Source: Mesotaenium endlicherianum (taxonomy: Eukaryota > Streptophyta > Zygnematophyceae > Zygnematales > Mesotaeniaceae). Taken from it: a DNA stretch of 26,219 nt. The stretch is taken from positions 64,327 through 90,545 of the forward strand of contig WELA01006130.1 in the NCBI GenBank assembly GCA_009602735.1. Direction: 5' to 3'. A model generated the notes under the pieces. That model was not told the origin of the DNA. It ran no database searches and saw nothing but the letters and a program-made list of their open reading frames with translations. Positions 9,111 through 20,499 of this stretch are shown one piece after another; within the stretch, counting starts at the first letter, position 1; every line of letters starts with the position of its first letter. The position numbers were made by a program, and so were the translations under genes.

Positions 9111-12100
9111 ATATCTGGGAAGAGCCGGGGGCCGCGCGTGCGATGCTCTGCCCGCCTGCATGGCTCGGTGGATTGCTCCGACCATGTCGGCAGATAGGTA
9201 CCTATGCGCGTCTTCTCAGCTTGAGGGGATGATTTCCATCCCCCATTCCTTGTGATTAGGACGCCCCTAGCTTTTAAGAATGATGCATTTCGACAGCATA
9301 GGGGTGACGATGCTACAACAAAGGGGTTATGCGTGGACTGAGTAGTATTGCAATGTAGACCTCTGGCTGGTCTGACCGCATGGAGGTTACGCATAGCATG
9401 AATTGCTATTATCGATCTGTTCTTAATTTCGTAAGTGAATGGGTGAACAATCTACTTCAAGGAAGCAACAGCGTCTCTGCAGCGCAACGATCTTCTCTGT
9501 TGCATGTCATGTTAGAGGTGCAATCAAACTAGGCAAAGAAATTGAGCTCATCTCCTAGCACCCTGCGAAATCTATTGCTTAAAAGATAAATTCACCCCAT
9601 GCAGCCATGTGTAGACTGGAGGTAGGAGAAGTAACTTCAGTGAGCAAGAAGAATCATTGTAGTACGACCTTTATCCTCGATAACTGTGTCTATTATAAAG
9701 AGAAGGAAATATTAGGATGTAACCCATAAACGTGCAATTCCCTGGCTCGAGGAGAACATGTGCACGCCAATGCACCCACTTGCATTTTGGCAAGATGCGG
9801 CCACTTGTGCTCCTTGCGCATATTTGAGGTGCACAAGCACTCTCTTGTTGTCGAGCATCTCCCACCAATGTGAGGTTTTGCGTGCACGTGCATTCGCGCA
9901 CGCACACATAGTTGGTGGCTACTTCAGTGCCAGTAACTGCTGAGGTGGTAAAAGCTACATATTATTCAAGCTATCCCACCGGCCTGTACTTCCCAAGCCA
10001 AGGCTCATCCCTGGCCAGGCCGCTACCCAGGCTCATTCACTCTGCCAGTTTCGTTCTCATACACAACCAATTCTTAGTCAACCTAGCCAGTCAGGATCCT
10101 ATCACACATGACCATAGCAAATGATCTGGCTCATAACATCAATTCTGCCCAAAACTACTCCAAATTGCGCCAAAACTGCAAATTTGGCAAGTCATTTCCC
10201 TACAATTACTCGAGAAATGCTAGATGTGATTATGACCATGCAATATTGACCTCATAGATCTACACATGGATAAACTTTGGATTGTCGCAAAAGCACACGC
10301 TCATGGATAGTCAACAAGCATCTAAAATGGTATACCGTTTGTGACCCATATCTTTGGAAAAGAGTACGTACGTCAATCTAGTTGTATGCAATAATTGGCA
10401 ACACAAGTGTTAGTAGCACCCACTTCAGTGATGTAAGTCTTTCATGGTACAAACCGTGCTTCAAGTCTCTATTTTATTATCCTTCAAATAGGTTTGACTT
10501 GATTGATCCCACCTCTTGTATCAAGATGAGAGATAGAAACAATGTAGATTCCATATTTTGTCTTATCAAGCGCAATGCATTGTCTTATGTTCGCAGTCAT
10601 TACTAGCTCAAACAATATCTTGTCAACTTTCGAAAAATGAGAAATACAACTGCACCGTAAGCCAAGTCATCTGGAGGACCTACATTGAACAAGTGTCACA
10701 AAGTAAACTGATGCTAATAAGTGCGAGATGTGCATGCTTTTGAAATCAATGTGCCAGAGTAGAATCAAAGGCAATCAGCAAATGAATAGCATTCTAAAGC
10801 ACTAAAGACTCCAAGCTAGGGATCCCTCATAACATCCACAACAAAGCTCACCTATGAGAACCAAGCAGAGAGTTGATTATCTCCTCGATTCTTATCAACA
10901 CAGTTATGCATTGCTTTTACCAATCTTGCATCTATGCACGCCTCAAAATCAAAAAACTCATTTGCGTGCAGAAGCTTCAGCCTTAAAGGCTCATCAGATA
11001 TTTGAAAGAGGAACCCGACACACTTCATATGTTGTGGTGCTGATGACCTTCCAGAGAAGGCACAGTAGCCATACACTACGGTCAACCTAAGAATCTTCGT
11101 CAACAACAAGCCATCCGAACAGTGGCAGGGGTACGCCAACTCATCCCAGCTATCATTTACAATCTACCGCAAGGTAAAACTCATCAACAATCTCTTGTGG
11201 ACTACTTTTCTTTATTTGCAGTGCACCAACTTCAAACCGCTTTGAGCCATGGTCGCGGTCTCCTCTTCAATTCAGAGCACGCCCTGAACATCTACGCAAG
11301 CTTGGTGAAAAGTTGTGAGGACTACAGTAGCAAATGGTGGAAAACATGCCTCTGGAAAACCGTATCATTCGGCATTTTCGTTCAACATTTTAGGCACTCT
11401 CAAGTATGGCCCTTCCATTTCGGGTGCTTGAGCTATCATTGCCGCCCTGCACCCACAAGAGCCCTCTCAAGGAGCATGTCATACTTCCCATCATGGCACC
11501 TCCTGCCTTCCTCCAAAGGAAAATGTGAGTGTCGTCTACCTCTTGCCAGAAGGCCTTTCTAACACACCAACGGGTCAGCCTATGAACGAGTGCACTACGA
11601 CAAGTGAACAAAAAGACAGACTAGCACGGCCTTGCACATATTGTGTACACACAAAAAAAAACGGAAAATGGCACATTATGAAGAGCTTCTCGACTGGTCA
11701 AGTCAATTTGAGGTAGACAGCCAAATACTAATCCTTCACCGTGCCTTCATGGCGTTACAGGAGCAGGCATGCAATCAGCCACCCCTACGACCCCAGATCC
11801 TAATCTGAAAGTAAACTCCAAAAGTTGGAATAGGTACTGACGTGTACTAAACCCCCTTCCAGCGCAACAGAGGGGCAACTTTGCAAAGCTTTAAGTTACA
11901 AGCATGCCGCTGTCAGCACAGCTAGCTAGCCCGCCCACAGCATGAGGATGGACGAATATAAGAAACTGAGCCGGACAAAGCCCAGGCATGGCACATATTT
12001 GGGAGCTATGGGGAGCAACTGCATGCATGCGGAGCAGAGGAGCAGCAACCTCTCTCTCAAACGCGCGCAATCGGGGCATGCAAGCGCGAGCGAGCAGGCA

Positions 12101-14896
12101 CGGGAAAAGTGAGCGGTGCACCTTTCTTCGAACGTGACGGCGACATCTGGCCTCACCGTGTTGCCCTCTTCCAGCTCCCCTGCCGCCCAAACAGCGAGAC
12201 AGAGTGCAACAACGCCGCCCCCACCAGATTGGCAGATCCTTCAGCCCCCAGCCAGTCTTGACCCTTGACCCCAGAATGCAGGAGCCTCTGACAGAAAGCC
12301 CAGACGTGCCAGAGTGTGACAGAATAGAGTGTACACGCGCATGAGACGGGGCAAGGTGGACAATTGCACCCGACCAGCAGCAAGGGGCCCCAGACTTGCA
12401 GCAGGTGCACAGGTGCATGATGGCAGTTGCATCGCTGCAAAAGTTGGAGTCCGGGAGGGAGCAGCCACGCCTGAAGCTCCAGGGCTCGACAGCTCCAGTG
12501 AGAGCACACGGGAAGGTGAAAGTGTGAAGGCTTTGGGGTTGAGGAGGTGCCATGTGCAGGCTCAGGCTGGCGACCAAAAGAGACATAGCCCCTGGGGTTG
12601 GGTTAGGCTTTGAAGATTAGGGTTTTGGCCAATGGAGGTAGAGATGACGAGGAGCCAATGGAGCCAGTTTTGGTTTCGGTTGCTGACCGACGCGGATGGC
12701 GGGAGGCACTCCCTCCACGTCAATCTCCTGGAGCTGCCCGAACCTGCAGATGGAGCAGACCAGGTCAGCACCACATGAGCATGAGGTCAGAGTTGTTCCA
12801 GGTCAAGGCTGGCCCAGGTCAAAGCTGACCCACCCCTGGCGACGAGGCAGATAGACACGTTGTCAAGCAAGCAGATGACCCAGGTCAAAGCTTGACCATT
12901 TTCAATGAGGGCGGCAGGTGGCACGTGGACACGTTGTAAGCGAGTAGACGTATGCACCCGAGATACAAGTTTGATCGCAGTCTGAAGGAGCTGGAACTTT
13001 AATGACATATCTGCTGAGCTTCTGGCTGAACTCAGATCAGATGACAGGAAAGTGGAGAGATGAATTTTCACAAAGTGTTCTCCGGGAAGAGGCCCCGTGG
13101 GCCTACTTCTTAAGGAAGTCAGAGTATTTCCTTTTAGGTGAACTCACTCTGAAGGACACACTGAAGCTCAGAGACTGGGTCTGCACCAGAGTGACAAGGG
13201 GTACAGGACGAATCCAGCCCGGCAAGATAAGCGGTGTGGAAGACATACCAATCGACTATGCGTCCTAGAGACACCTTGAAGTCCTCCATCTGCCAACATT
13301 AGGATCACCAGAGCATTTCTTGTGACCTCTAGTAGCACTTACCTCTCTGACTCAAAGAAAGTGGGAGGGATGCGAAGCACGGGTACCATAAAAGACCCTA
13401 AGCTCCTATAGTTCCGCTTCGAAGCTCAACCTTCGCACCATGCTAGCGTGGACCAACGAGTTTGAGCTCCCTCCCTTTTGAGAATGCGGACACTTTCACT
13501 AGCAGGTACTTATTTAACTGCCTGCATTTCGTTTGTATCCTGCAACCCTCGTTGCACAGCAGAAGCAACACATGATGCAAATCACGGTCCTCCTGTGAGG
13601 CTGCTTGTTTCAACCGAGTATGTAAGTACAACATGTGCATGTATTTCTATTACCTCTTCAGGTGACACTGAAAGCCTTGCTCGTTCGCATAGGTCAGCCA
13701 CGTCTGGAGGTTCTATCCTCTGTTTCTGCTCAGCACCTATTGCCCCTTCAATGGTGCTCATTGCTCTGCATCTAAGCCTACTGGCAGAAGCCACGTGTGG
13801 TTGAACAGATACTTGCAGTCCCGACAATGACGTTGTACAAGGATTGTGTAGGAGACACAAAGCCTGAGAAATTCTAGTGGAAGTGAGAAAAGACATCCTT
13901 GCCGCTAATATGGATGCCATTGTTTCACAAGGACCTTGACCGTGAAAGCTTATGGTATCATCTAGTTTCCAGCGATTAAGTGGAGTTATGAGTGAAGGCA
14001 ATCCAAATACCCGCCAAAGACAACTATAACTGGATCAACATATCAAGTTCACGACTGGGCTTCACTGTAAGGTTACTCTTCCACCTGGCTAATGAATTCA
14101 CAAAGCATTTGCGCACGCCCTCACAGTGCTCAATCAAATACTTCCTCACTTGCTCCCTGTAGAGCGCTTCAAGTGGGCTCACATATGTCGTTCATGCTCA
14201 CGATCGGAGGCAGGCAGACGGTCCGTTCCGTTCTCGAGCATAACGTTTTCCTCTGAATTAGCCGGCCAACCACTCACTCGCAGCTAGCATGCATGTCAAA
14301 ACGCACAGAATCTCTAGAAGTAAAGACAAAAATTTAACGACATAGTTAGATTGGCATCATGTGTTAGTTGACCAAGGCAATCACTTACATTGCCCATATA
14401 AATGCGCAATGACCCCGCACAATATGCAAATAACTCACAATACTGAATATAACAAGCAGGCATGGTGGTAGTTTGATCAATCACTTGAAACTTGTTTGAA
14501 GGTACGGTGAGAGATGAAGGCAAAGCCCATTTCGCCTACTGTAATATTGTATTTCTAGTCTCACTTAACTAGCATGTTCCTAAAGTTGGAGCGGAAGGTG
14601 CTTGTTTCTAAAAGGTTTCACTTTTGATCTCATGAGTGTGACAAGTTTGAGATGGTCACCTCCGGCATTCTTGGTTTAAATCAACCAAAAAAGTGTGCGC
14701 ACATACACTTGCAAGTAACACAATAAGCATGCTCCCTGATTGAGGTGAAAACGTTGACTAAACGCGTATCGTACAGTATGGCTGACCAGCCAATAACGTA
14801 AGGCCCTCTTTTGGACCAACGAAAGGAGGTCAACTTTTATAAGCTTCGGATATCAAGTAGGGAGGCACCCAAAGCCTAGACATCTGTTCCACTCGC
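9111..14896. other. gene-poor intergenic spacer
   Basis: About 5.8 kb between the 3' ends of eIF6 and P5CR, which are transcribed toward each other. I recognise no gene. The longest frames (11122-11562 plus, 12153-12509 and 11891-12586 minus, 13002-13268 plus) show no family motif; 13002-13268 has protein-like composition but no recognisable domain. 9400-11800 is AT-rich; 11900-12950 is more GC-rich and holds a cluster of TTGACC/GGTCAA motifs. Old transposon sequence too decayed to recognise is possible. No tRNA cloverleaf was noticed. Confidence 0.55.
12798..12897. repeat. repeated CCAGGTCAAAGCTGACC motif (W-box-like cluster)
   Basis: Copies at 12798-12814, 12814-12830 and 12880-12897, the last nearly palindromic. 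Each contains GGTCAA (reverse TTGACC), the core of the plant WRKY W-box; two more TTGACC copies sit at 12258-12270. It may be a diverged tandem repeat rather than a regulatory site; no nearby gene start explains it. Confidence 0.5.
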
Positions 14897-17800
14897 TCAC
14901 TTTGACATCTCTTTACTCCTATTCGCTGCAGCAACAACGGCGTTCATCAAAAGCGCCCTGAAGCCGCCCTTCTCCAGCTCGTGCAAGCCAGCAATGGTGG
15001 TTCCTGCGGTACCAGGACCACATTCACTCGCACGCATTCAATCTCAATCAGTGGGTTCCAATCGGCAAGCAAAGCTGGCTGCAGTGCCAGCAAGTGCGTA
15101 TTGATACTGTCGGATGGAAAGTAAGCGATGTTACAACGGAACCAATCAACGGTACAACAACGTGGTGAATGTAGTAAGTTATTTCACACAAGCCGTGTGC
15201 CTGCCCCTCCACACTTCAGGGAGGCCCAGACATGACCAGCGGGGCATTGCATTTGCCTACCAGGCTGTGCATGCGTGTGCGTGTGTGAAGCACAGCCTTG
15301 CAGACGCTCTGGCGGTACCTACTCTTGCGCTGAACTCGACAGAGAGTACAGGCGACGAGGGACCGACAGAAACCAGCTCCCGCTCTAAGGCTAAGAGAAG
15401 ACAACGACGTAAGACGTTTCGGAACCACCCACTCGCACTGAACACACCAGGAGGACAATGACAAGGGGCGCGCACAGAAGGAACCGATGATTACCTCCTG
15501 GAGAAGCCACGGAGTCTTTGAGCTGCGCCGGGTGCTTGCCCGTCTCCAGCACCAGCCTAGCCGAGCCCAGCACCTGGCCACCCCGCGCACATGCATGCTC
15601 GCTCACTCTGTGAGAGACTCTCGTATTTGCGTCACGCGCAGTTGGGTAGCAGGAAATACCCCCAGCAGTGAATTAGCAGTCCGCCAAAGTGCCTGAGTGA
15701 TGAGTCAACACGAGCCCCATAGTGTGCACGCACTGTTAGCTCAACGGTACTGAGGATGAAGAACAGAACCTCATTTTTTAATTTACTAAGGTGAAGCCTA
15801 ACGGCGTGATGACTTAGATGGAGCCCCTCTTCAGGCTCACATACACAGTGTGACCACAGCAGCACTCCAGCTTGCTCATGCGCGACTGCAACTCGTGTAC
15901 ATACACAACCTATACGTGCGTATGGACATGTACAAGGGTAAGTGACCAGTGAGATCAAACCCCTGCAGGGCTGGCACCGAATTTCGAAAGGCTTGATCGA
16001 GGCGTGTGATGTTTCAGCTGACACAGAAGAGGTGGACAGCATTCTCGACTTTAGAAAAGAGGTGGCGTGAAGACGCCTGACTAGCATGCACCTCCCTACA
16101 TGCAGAAGGACGCCACTTGGCGGCCATGGCCTGGCAAAAAGACCTTACCGTCTGCGTCGCAAGCGACATGGCGACGTCGCGAGGCAGGCCTGCTGCCACG
16201 CCGCCATCTGCCAGCGCCTCAATGGCCACAAAGACATAGGCAGGTCCGCTTCCGCTGCACATCCAGGAGAGGAGCCAATCACAACATGAGCCCTCACACT
16301 ATGTGTCAGCTGGGCTGGGGCTGTCGGGCCATAGGAGGAGCCACGAAGGAGATCCGGCAGGAGGCACCTTGCCAGCTGCACCATGGCGCTCACGCAGGGC
16401 GCCAGCTGGGCAGTATGGGAACGTCAGTCAGCCTGGTCGTCAGCTGGGCAGGGGGCATCGCGCCGGTCACAAACTGGTCGCAAGCCTACGGCCCTCCTCT
16501 GATGTGCGCGCCAGACTCTCACGGACTCGGCCTAAGTACGGCGGTGCTAACCAACAAGGATGCCAAGAACGATGTGGCTGGGCTTGCTGCCGGGACTGCC
16601 TCTTCAGCAGGTGACGTGGCGGCTCACAAAGAGCGATGTACGGATCCGCCCACTATGCGCGAAAAAATTGATCAACATGAGAGGCTTTTCTATTCCCTGC
16701 AGGCGGAACACGGCCTGCACTAAGGAGAAGCGAGTGGAGAAGCGGGACGACAAGCACGGGACGTTCCATGCATTCCCTGCTCTCCAGACCCTCTATAGAT
16801 CCTCAGACGCGTGAACATAGCATGCCAGAGCACCTCCCTCGCTTTCTCTTCTCTCACCTGAGGCCGGTGACGGCGTCCAGGAGCTTCTCGTCGATGGAGT
16901 GGATGGTGCCCACGGAGTCGAACATGGTCCTCACGAGCTCAGCATCACCGCCCGTGGCAAAGGGCCCCAGGCTCATGGCTGCACGCGGCCGGCACCCCGA
17001 TCAGCGACGCGACCAGCGTCCCGACAAGCGTCCCGTCACGATGCAGAGTCAGCGTTGAGTCACAACTCAGAGCCAGAGCCACCAAGGCGCTTCCGCCCGT
17101 TCTTGCAAAACGATGATACTATGCCACCCCTCTCTTCACAGAAGCAAGAGGAAAAGCAGGCCTGATGAGGATGCGGCAACTGAGCTTTTGCCCTGGGGCC
17201 TAGGGTAAAGAGTGGCCCTCGAGCAGAGCGAGGAGGAGCAAGGGTACGGCGTGATACAGGTCCAGGCCCCAGGCAAAAAGAAGAACACCAGAGCAAGTGG
17301 CAGTAGCCGTCCCAAACAGGCTGTCCCAACCAAGAGGCACGGTCCACTTCGCTGCAGCCGAGCTCACGACAGTGACAGCCAGGAGCGTGCCACTTGGGGC
17401 TTCCTCAGAGAGGGATAGGCGGGCAGAAAGCGAGCTGGGGGGCGGGCGCAGGCTGGCATACCGGCAGCGGTTTGGCCGACGAGGCACGGCGTGTTGGGCA
17501 TCACTCTCACCACCCTCGCCTTCTCCCCTGCCCACGACTGCACCCTCCCTCCCGCAGACTGCCCTTGTCATACGCAGGGGCATACAAAGGAGCACCCGAG
17601 CATGCTGCAAAGAAAGTGAAGTGCACTTTCCCCGCACGGCCCCGGAGCCGTGTGTATGGCATGGCGCCATGCGCAATGATAACTTCTGCACTGTATTGAC
17701 TCTGACTCTGACGCTGACTCTGATTCTCACTCTGCACGCACGTTTACACTGACCCTGCTTTGACCTCGACTCTGACCCTGACCCTTTACTATGAACCATC

Positions 17801-19729
17801 TGGAGTGACTGTGGCCTGACAGGCCTAGAAAAGCCACTGAAGGGGCGGGGCAAAATGTGGAGTGTAAGGTGAAGGGTGGGCGGGTCCTGGATGAGAAGGC
17901 ACGCAAGCTGCGGTGAGCTGTCTCTGACCTGCATGTTGTCGAGCGTGACCCCCGCAGCTATGGACACGATCAGGTGGCTCTCTTTGAGTGAGTTGCTCTC
18001 CTTGAGAGTTGTCAGGACGGACTTGACTGCACAGGTGCCAAATTGCAAACGTGCAAGATGCTGAGTCACGCCTCCAGCAGCGGGGGAACAACCGGCCAGT
18101 AGCTACGTGCTGATGCCCCTTCTCAGCACCGCACAAAAAAGTGTGTGCAAGGCAATGTAGCCGGGATAACAACACTGGTCATGTGGGGGAAGTCCTGGTC
18201 AACTTGCCACAAACCTCCAACGTCACAACCAGCCTTTGATCCCTGAATGACCCAATCATTGTCCCGTGCATTGCCTGCCTCCTTCAGGACCTTTTCTAAC
18301 CTGCTTATATCCTGAAAGATAGAGCTCTTCACCTTGGCTCAGCTATGCCTAAGCAGGTCTCAAAGTACAAGAGAGACAGGTGCCTAGACTGCCCGGGCCA
18401 CGATGCATGGCTTTGAGAGAGGAGCCAGTAATGCTAGGGCCAATGAGTGCCTACCTACTGGGGGCTTGACGGCAATGAAGATGATATCACTGTGCTTTGC
18501 CACCTGTCCAGGACACGGCACATGAGGAATGTCATTTGTCGACTCCTCGGAAGGACAATAGAAGCAGCAAACAAGTGACACCTGGCAATATGACGGTAAC
18601 TAGAACACAGCACTACAACTCTTATCCTTCACCCGTTGTAATTTGACAGTTGGTCTGATCGATGGGCGAGTGCCCTCGCAGCTGGAGGAGGTATTATAAA
18701 ACCTTGGTTTGCCTTCTTATGAGTATGAGTAAAGTATCCTTTGAGAATGTTATCACCCCTGTAGCTAAAATTGTGAATCTCCCCTGTGCCCGTTGACAGA
18801 TAATTTTCAGGTCCCCAGATTTTCTTAATTTGAGCTGCTCCAACTTGTGAAGCTCATCACTTGCTTGTAAGCGAGCTTTTTAGGCTATAAGCTACTATAA
18901 ATCCAACGTACTAGCAGTAAGCTGTTGTATCCACATTCTGCAATTGCAGCCATGCTGAAAAAGCCTCAGAGCTTTGGTGGACATCCTGTAGAGTTATCAA
19001 CTTCTAGTGCACCCAAGACCGTTGCCAGGAAGTGCAGTTAGTGATAACAATGTGACTTAGCCACAAAGTCTGTGCCTGTATTTACCCCTGAACATTGCAG
19101 AGCTCCCTTGGGCATTCAAGGACCAGCATTCACCTCAGTGGCGTCCTGGCAAGCTTTCACCCCCAAAGACTGAAAAGCTGCCACTCTTTCAACATTGACG
19201 TCTGAACAGTACATCTGATTGAACTTCAAAATTCCGGCACTGTCCCAACCTTTTGCTAAAGCTTCTGCCATTTGGCCAGCCCCTGCAAGAATGCCAAAAA
19301 AAAAGAAAAAGAGGACCAAGGATTATGAGCTTCCTACCCCATCTTCAGGCATTTTGACAGCATTGCCCTTGTCATCCAGCATGACCAAAAGACAAATTTA
19401 GAGAGGAGGCTAAAGAGTGAGAGGGTGGTGTATGGCACTAATCTATGAGGCAGTCTGTTATTGTGACGAGTAAACAAAAGCACCTCTTTTGCCAAGTCCA
19501 AGGAAATAGTTGCTATATAAAAAACTGAACATTCAAATTATTTCAAACAGTGAACGCTGCACATACATACGTGAGTGCATCTCATCAAAGCTAGGATAAC
19601 ATGTCTGACTAGAGAAGAGTACATTGATGAAGGCCCTGGTGCAAGTAATAAGAAGTTGATGGCTATCTTTATCTCACCAATGAAGCCGAGCCTAGTTGCA
19701 TGTAGTGGTCTGAGAGATCCATCGGCCAT
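14897..19729 (-). CDS. P5CR: pyrroline-5-carboxylate reductase (nine exons)
   Basis: Catalyses the last step of proline synthesis, reducing 1-pyrroline-5-carboxylate to proline with NAD(P)H. Minus-strand exons: 19678-19729, 19134-19282, 18455-18503, 17929-18026, 17462-17537, 16858-16978, 16149-16254, 15495-15573 and 14897-15003 (TGA at 14897-14899). They give 278 residues; the Arabidopsis enzyme has 276. All phases agree. Blocks: Rossmann dinucleotide loop [11 protein letters not shown] (residues 15-25), [13 protein letters not shown] (exon 3), [16 protein letters not shown] (exon 4), [13 protein letters not shown] (exon 5), [16 protein letters not shown] (exons 6/7), [15 protein letters not shown] (exon 7), [16 protein letters not shown] (exon 8) and [15 protein letters not shown] with C-terminal NRSKEMSK (exon 9). 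Exons 8/9 carry the P5CR family signature. The chosen start has a strong AGCATGG context; an upstream in-frame ATG exists (see 19730-20083). 5' exons are AT-rich and exons 5-6 are strongly GC-rich in third position. Confidence 0.95.
17697..17732. repeat. TGACTC hexamer array in P5CR intron 4
   Basis: Six hexamers in register (TGACTC, TGACTC, TGACGC, TGACTC, TGATTC, TCACTC), with scattered TGACC relatives to about 17785. It lies in the intron between exons 4 and 5. TGACTC is also the core of GCN4/bZIP sites, but a simple diverging hexamer repeat is sufficient explanation. Confidence 0.75.
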
Positions 19730-20083
19730 GCTGACGTGCACGAAGACTACGCTAGTGCTACCTCTAGCCGACTGAAAAAGAGAAGCTTGCTTCCTAACAA
19801 GGTGGGCCTTCTGCTCTGTCAACCGAGCCGGTCGGATTAACGATGTACGCGAAGTATGGTAGTGCTGAGTTTGAAGTGATACAGTGCTGACAATGCCGCT
19901 GATTTTCGAGCTTTCACCTCGATAAGAATCAGCCGAAGAGATGTAACCCTGGCAAGAAGTGAAAAACGGAGCCGAGATCAACGAAGAATGAATAGAGGCA
20001 ATATTACACGAAATTCCAGGAACCATGCGGAATGTCTTGTTGAGGTAGTTTCCAATCGTACGTGAGCTCGTGTGGACTAACAT
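19730..20083 (-). other. P5CR: possible organelle-targeting leader of P5CR (in-frame upstream ATG)
   Basis: The frame of P5CR exon 1 remains open for 118 codons upstream of the family-length start, to an ATG at 20081-20083; an in-frame TGA at 20129-20131 lies above it. The encoded stretch has no Asp or Glu in its first 51 residues, only three acidic against twelve basic residues overall, and roughly 28% Ser+Thr. This composition suits a mitochondrial or plastid presequence. The upstream ATG has a weaker context (GATATGT) than the internal one (AGCATGG), so leaky scanning could give long and short forms. It could also be non-coding 5' UTR that is open by chance. Confidence 0.45.
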
Positions 20084-20352
20084 ATCCTTCGTGCTCTGAA
20101 TGTAAGAGCCGAGCTGATGAGCAGCATCTCAAGTTCGGGAGCTAGTCTCATTTAAGTGTTCGCTGAAGTCGGGCGTCTAGAAGCCCTGCTATGCCTTGCA
20201 TGGGCAGTGTTAAAGTGCCATCTCTGCAGCACCGTGCAATGTTGCGCCGTAGTGAAGCTTGAACGATGACAGTCGAATATATCTCTCGACCACAATCAAT
20301 TATCCTGAAAATATCCGCAAGCTCGAACAGTTGCACAGTGGACAGTCGCATC

Positions 20353-20370
20353 GGACGACGTCTGTCGTCC
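20353..20370. repeat. small perfect inverted repeat
   Basis: GGACGAC and GTCGTCC are separated by GTCT: a seven-base stem with a four-base loop, upstream of P5CR and close to the candidate LTR end of element B. Role unknown. Confidence 0.6.
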
Positions 20371-20499
20371 CTCTGGTCATGTGAGCCGTTGGATTAATCA
20401 CGTGCATTTTAGTGCTAAGTTGGACTTCGTGCGTCAACTCCCGAAGTTGCCCGAAGTCAAGCGGCTGGCCCCCATTGGGTGCTAACTGCCGCAACGATC

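Noticed and set aside
11122..11562. 146-codon rightward open frame as a gene
   Set aside because: No recognisable motif, no splice-linked neighbours and unremarkable composition; may be chance or a decayed transposon.
12593..12626. Interstitial telomere-like stretch with TTAGGGTTTT
   Set aside because: Only one full telomere-like unit with diverged neighbours; a single telo-box-like site away from a gene start is not supportable as a feature.
17200..18069. 289-codon leftward frame across the P5CR region
   Set aside because: Only its start coincides with exon 4; beyond CAG|GT it reads through intron and misses the MPNTP block, which is in another frame.
18260..18332. Possible extra P5CR exon reading [13 protein letters not shown] on the minus strand after a TTTCAG acceptor
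   Set aside because: It would need a different donor after KPP and has no donor in the right phase for exon 4. Joining exon 3 directly to exon 4 gives [14 protein letters not shown], which matches the family without insertion.
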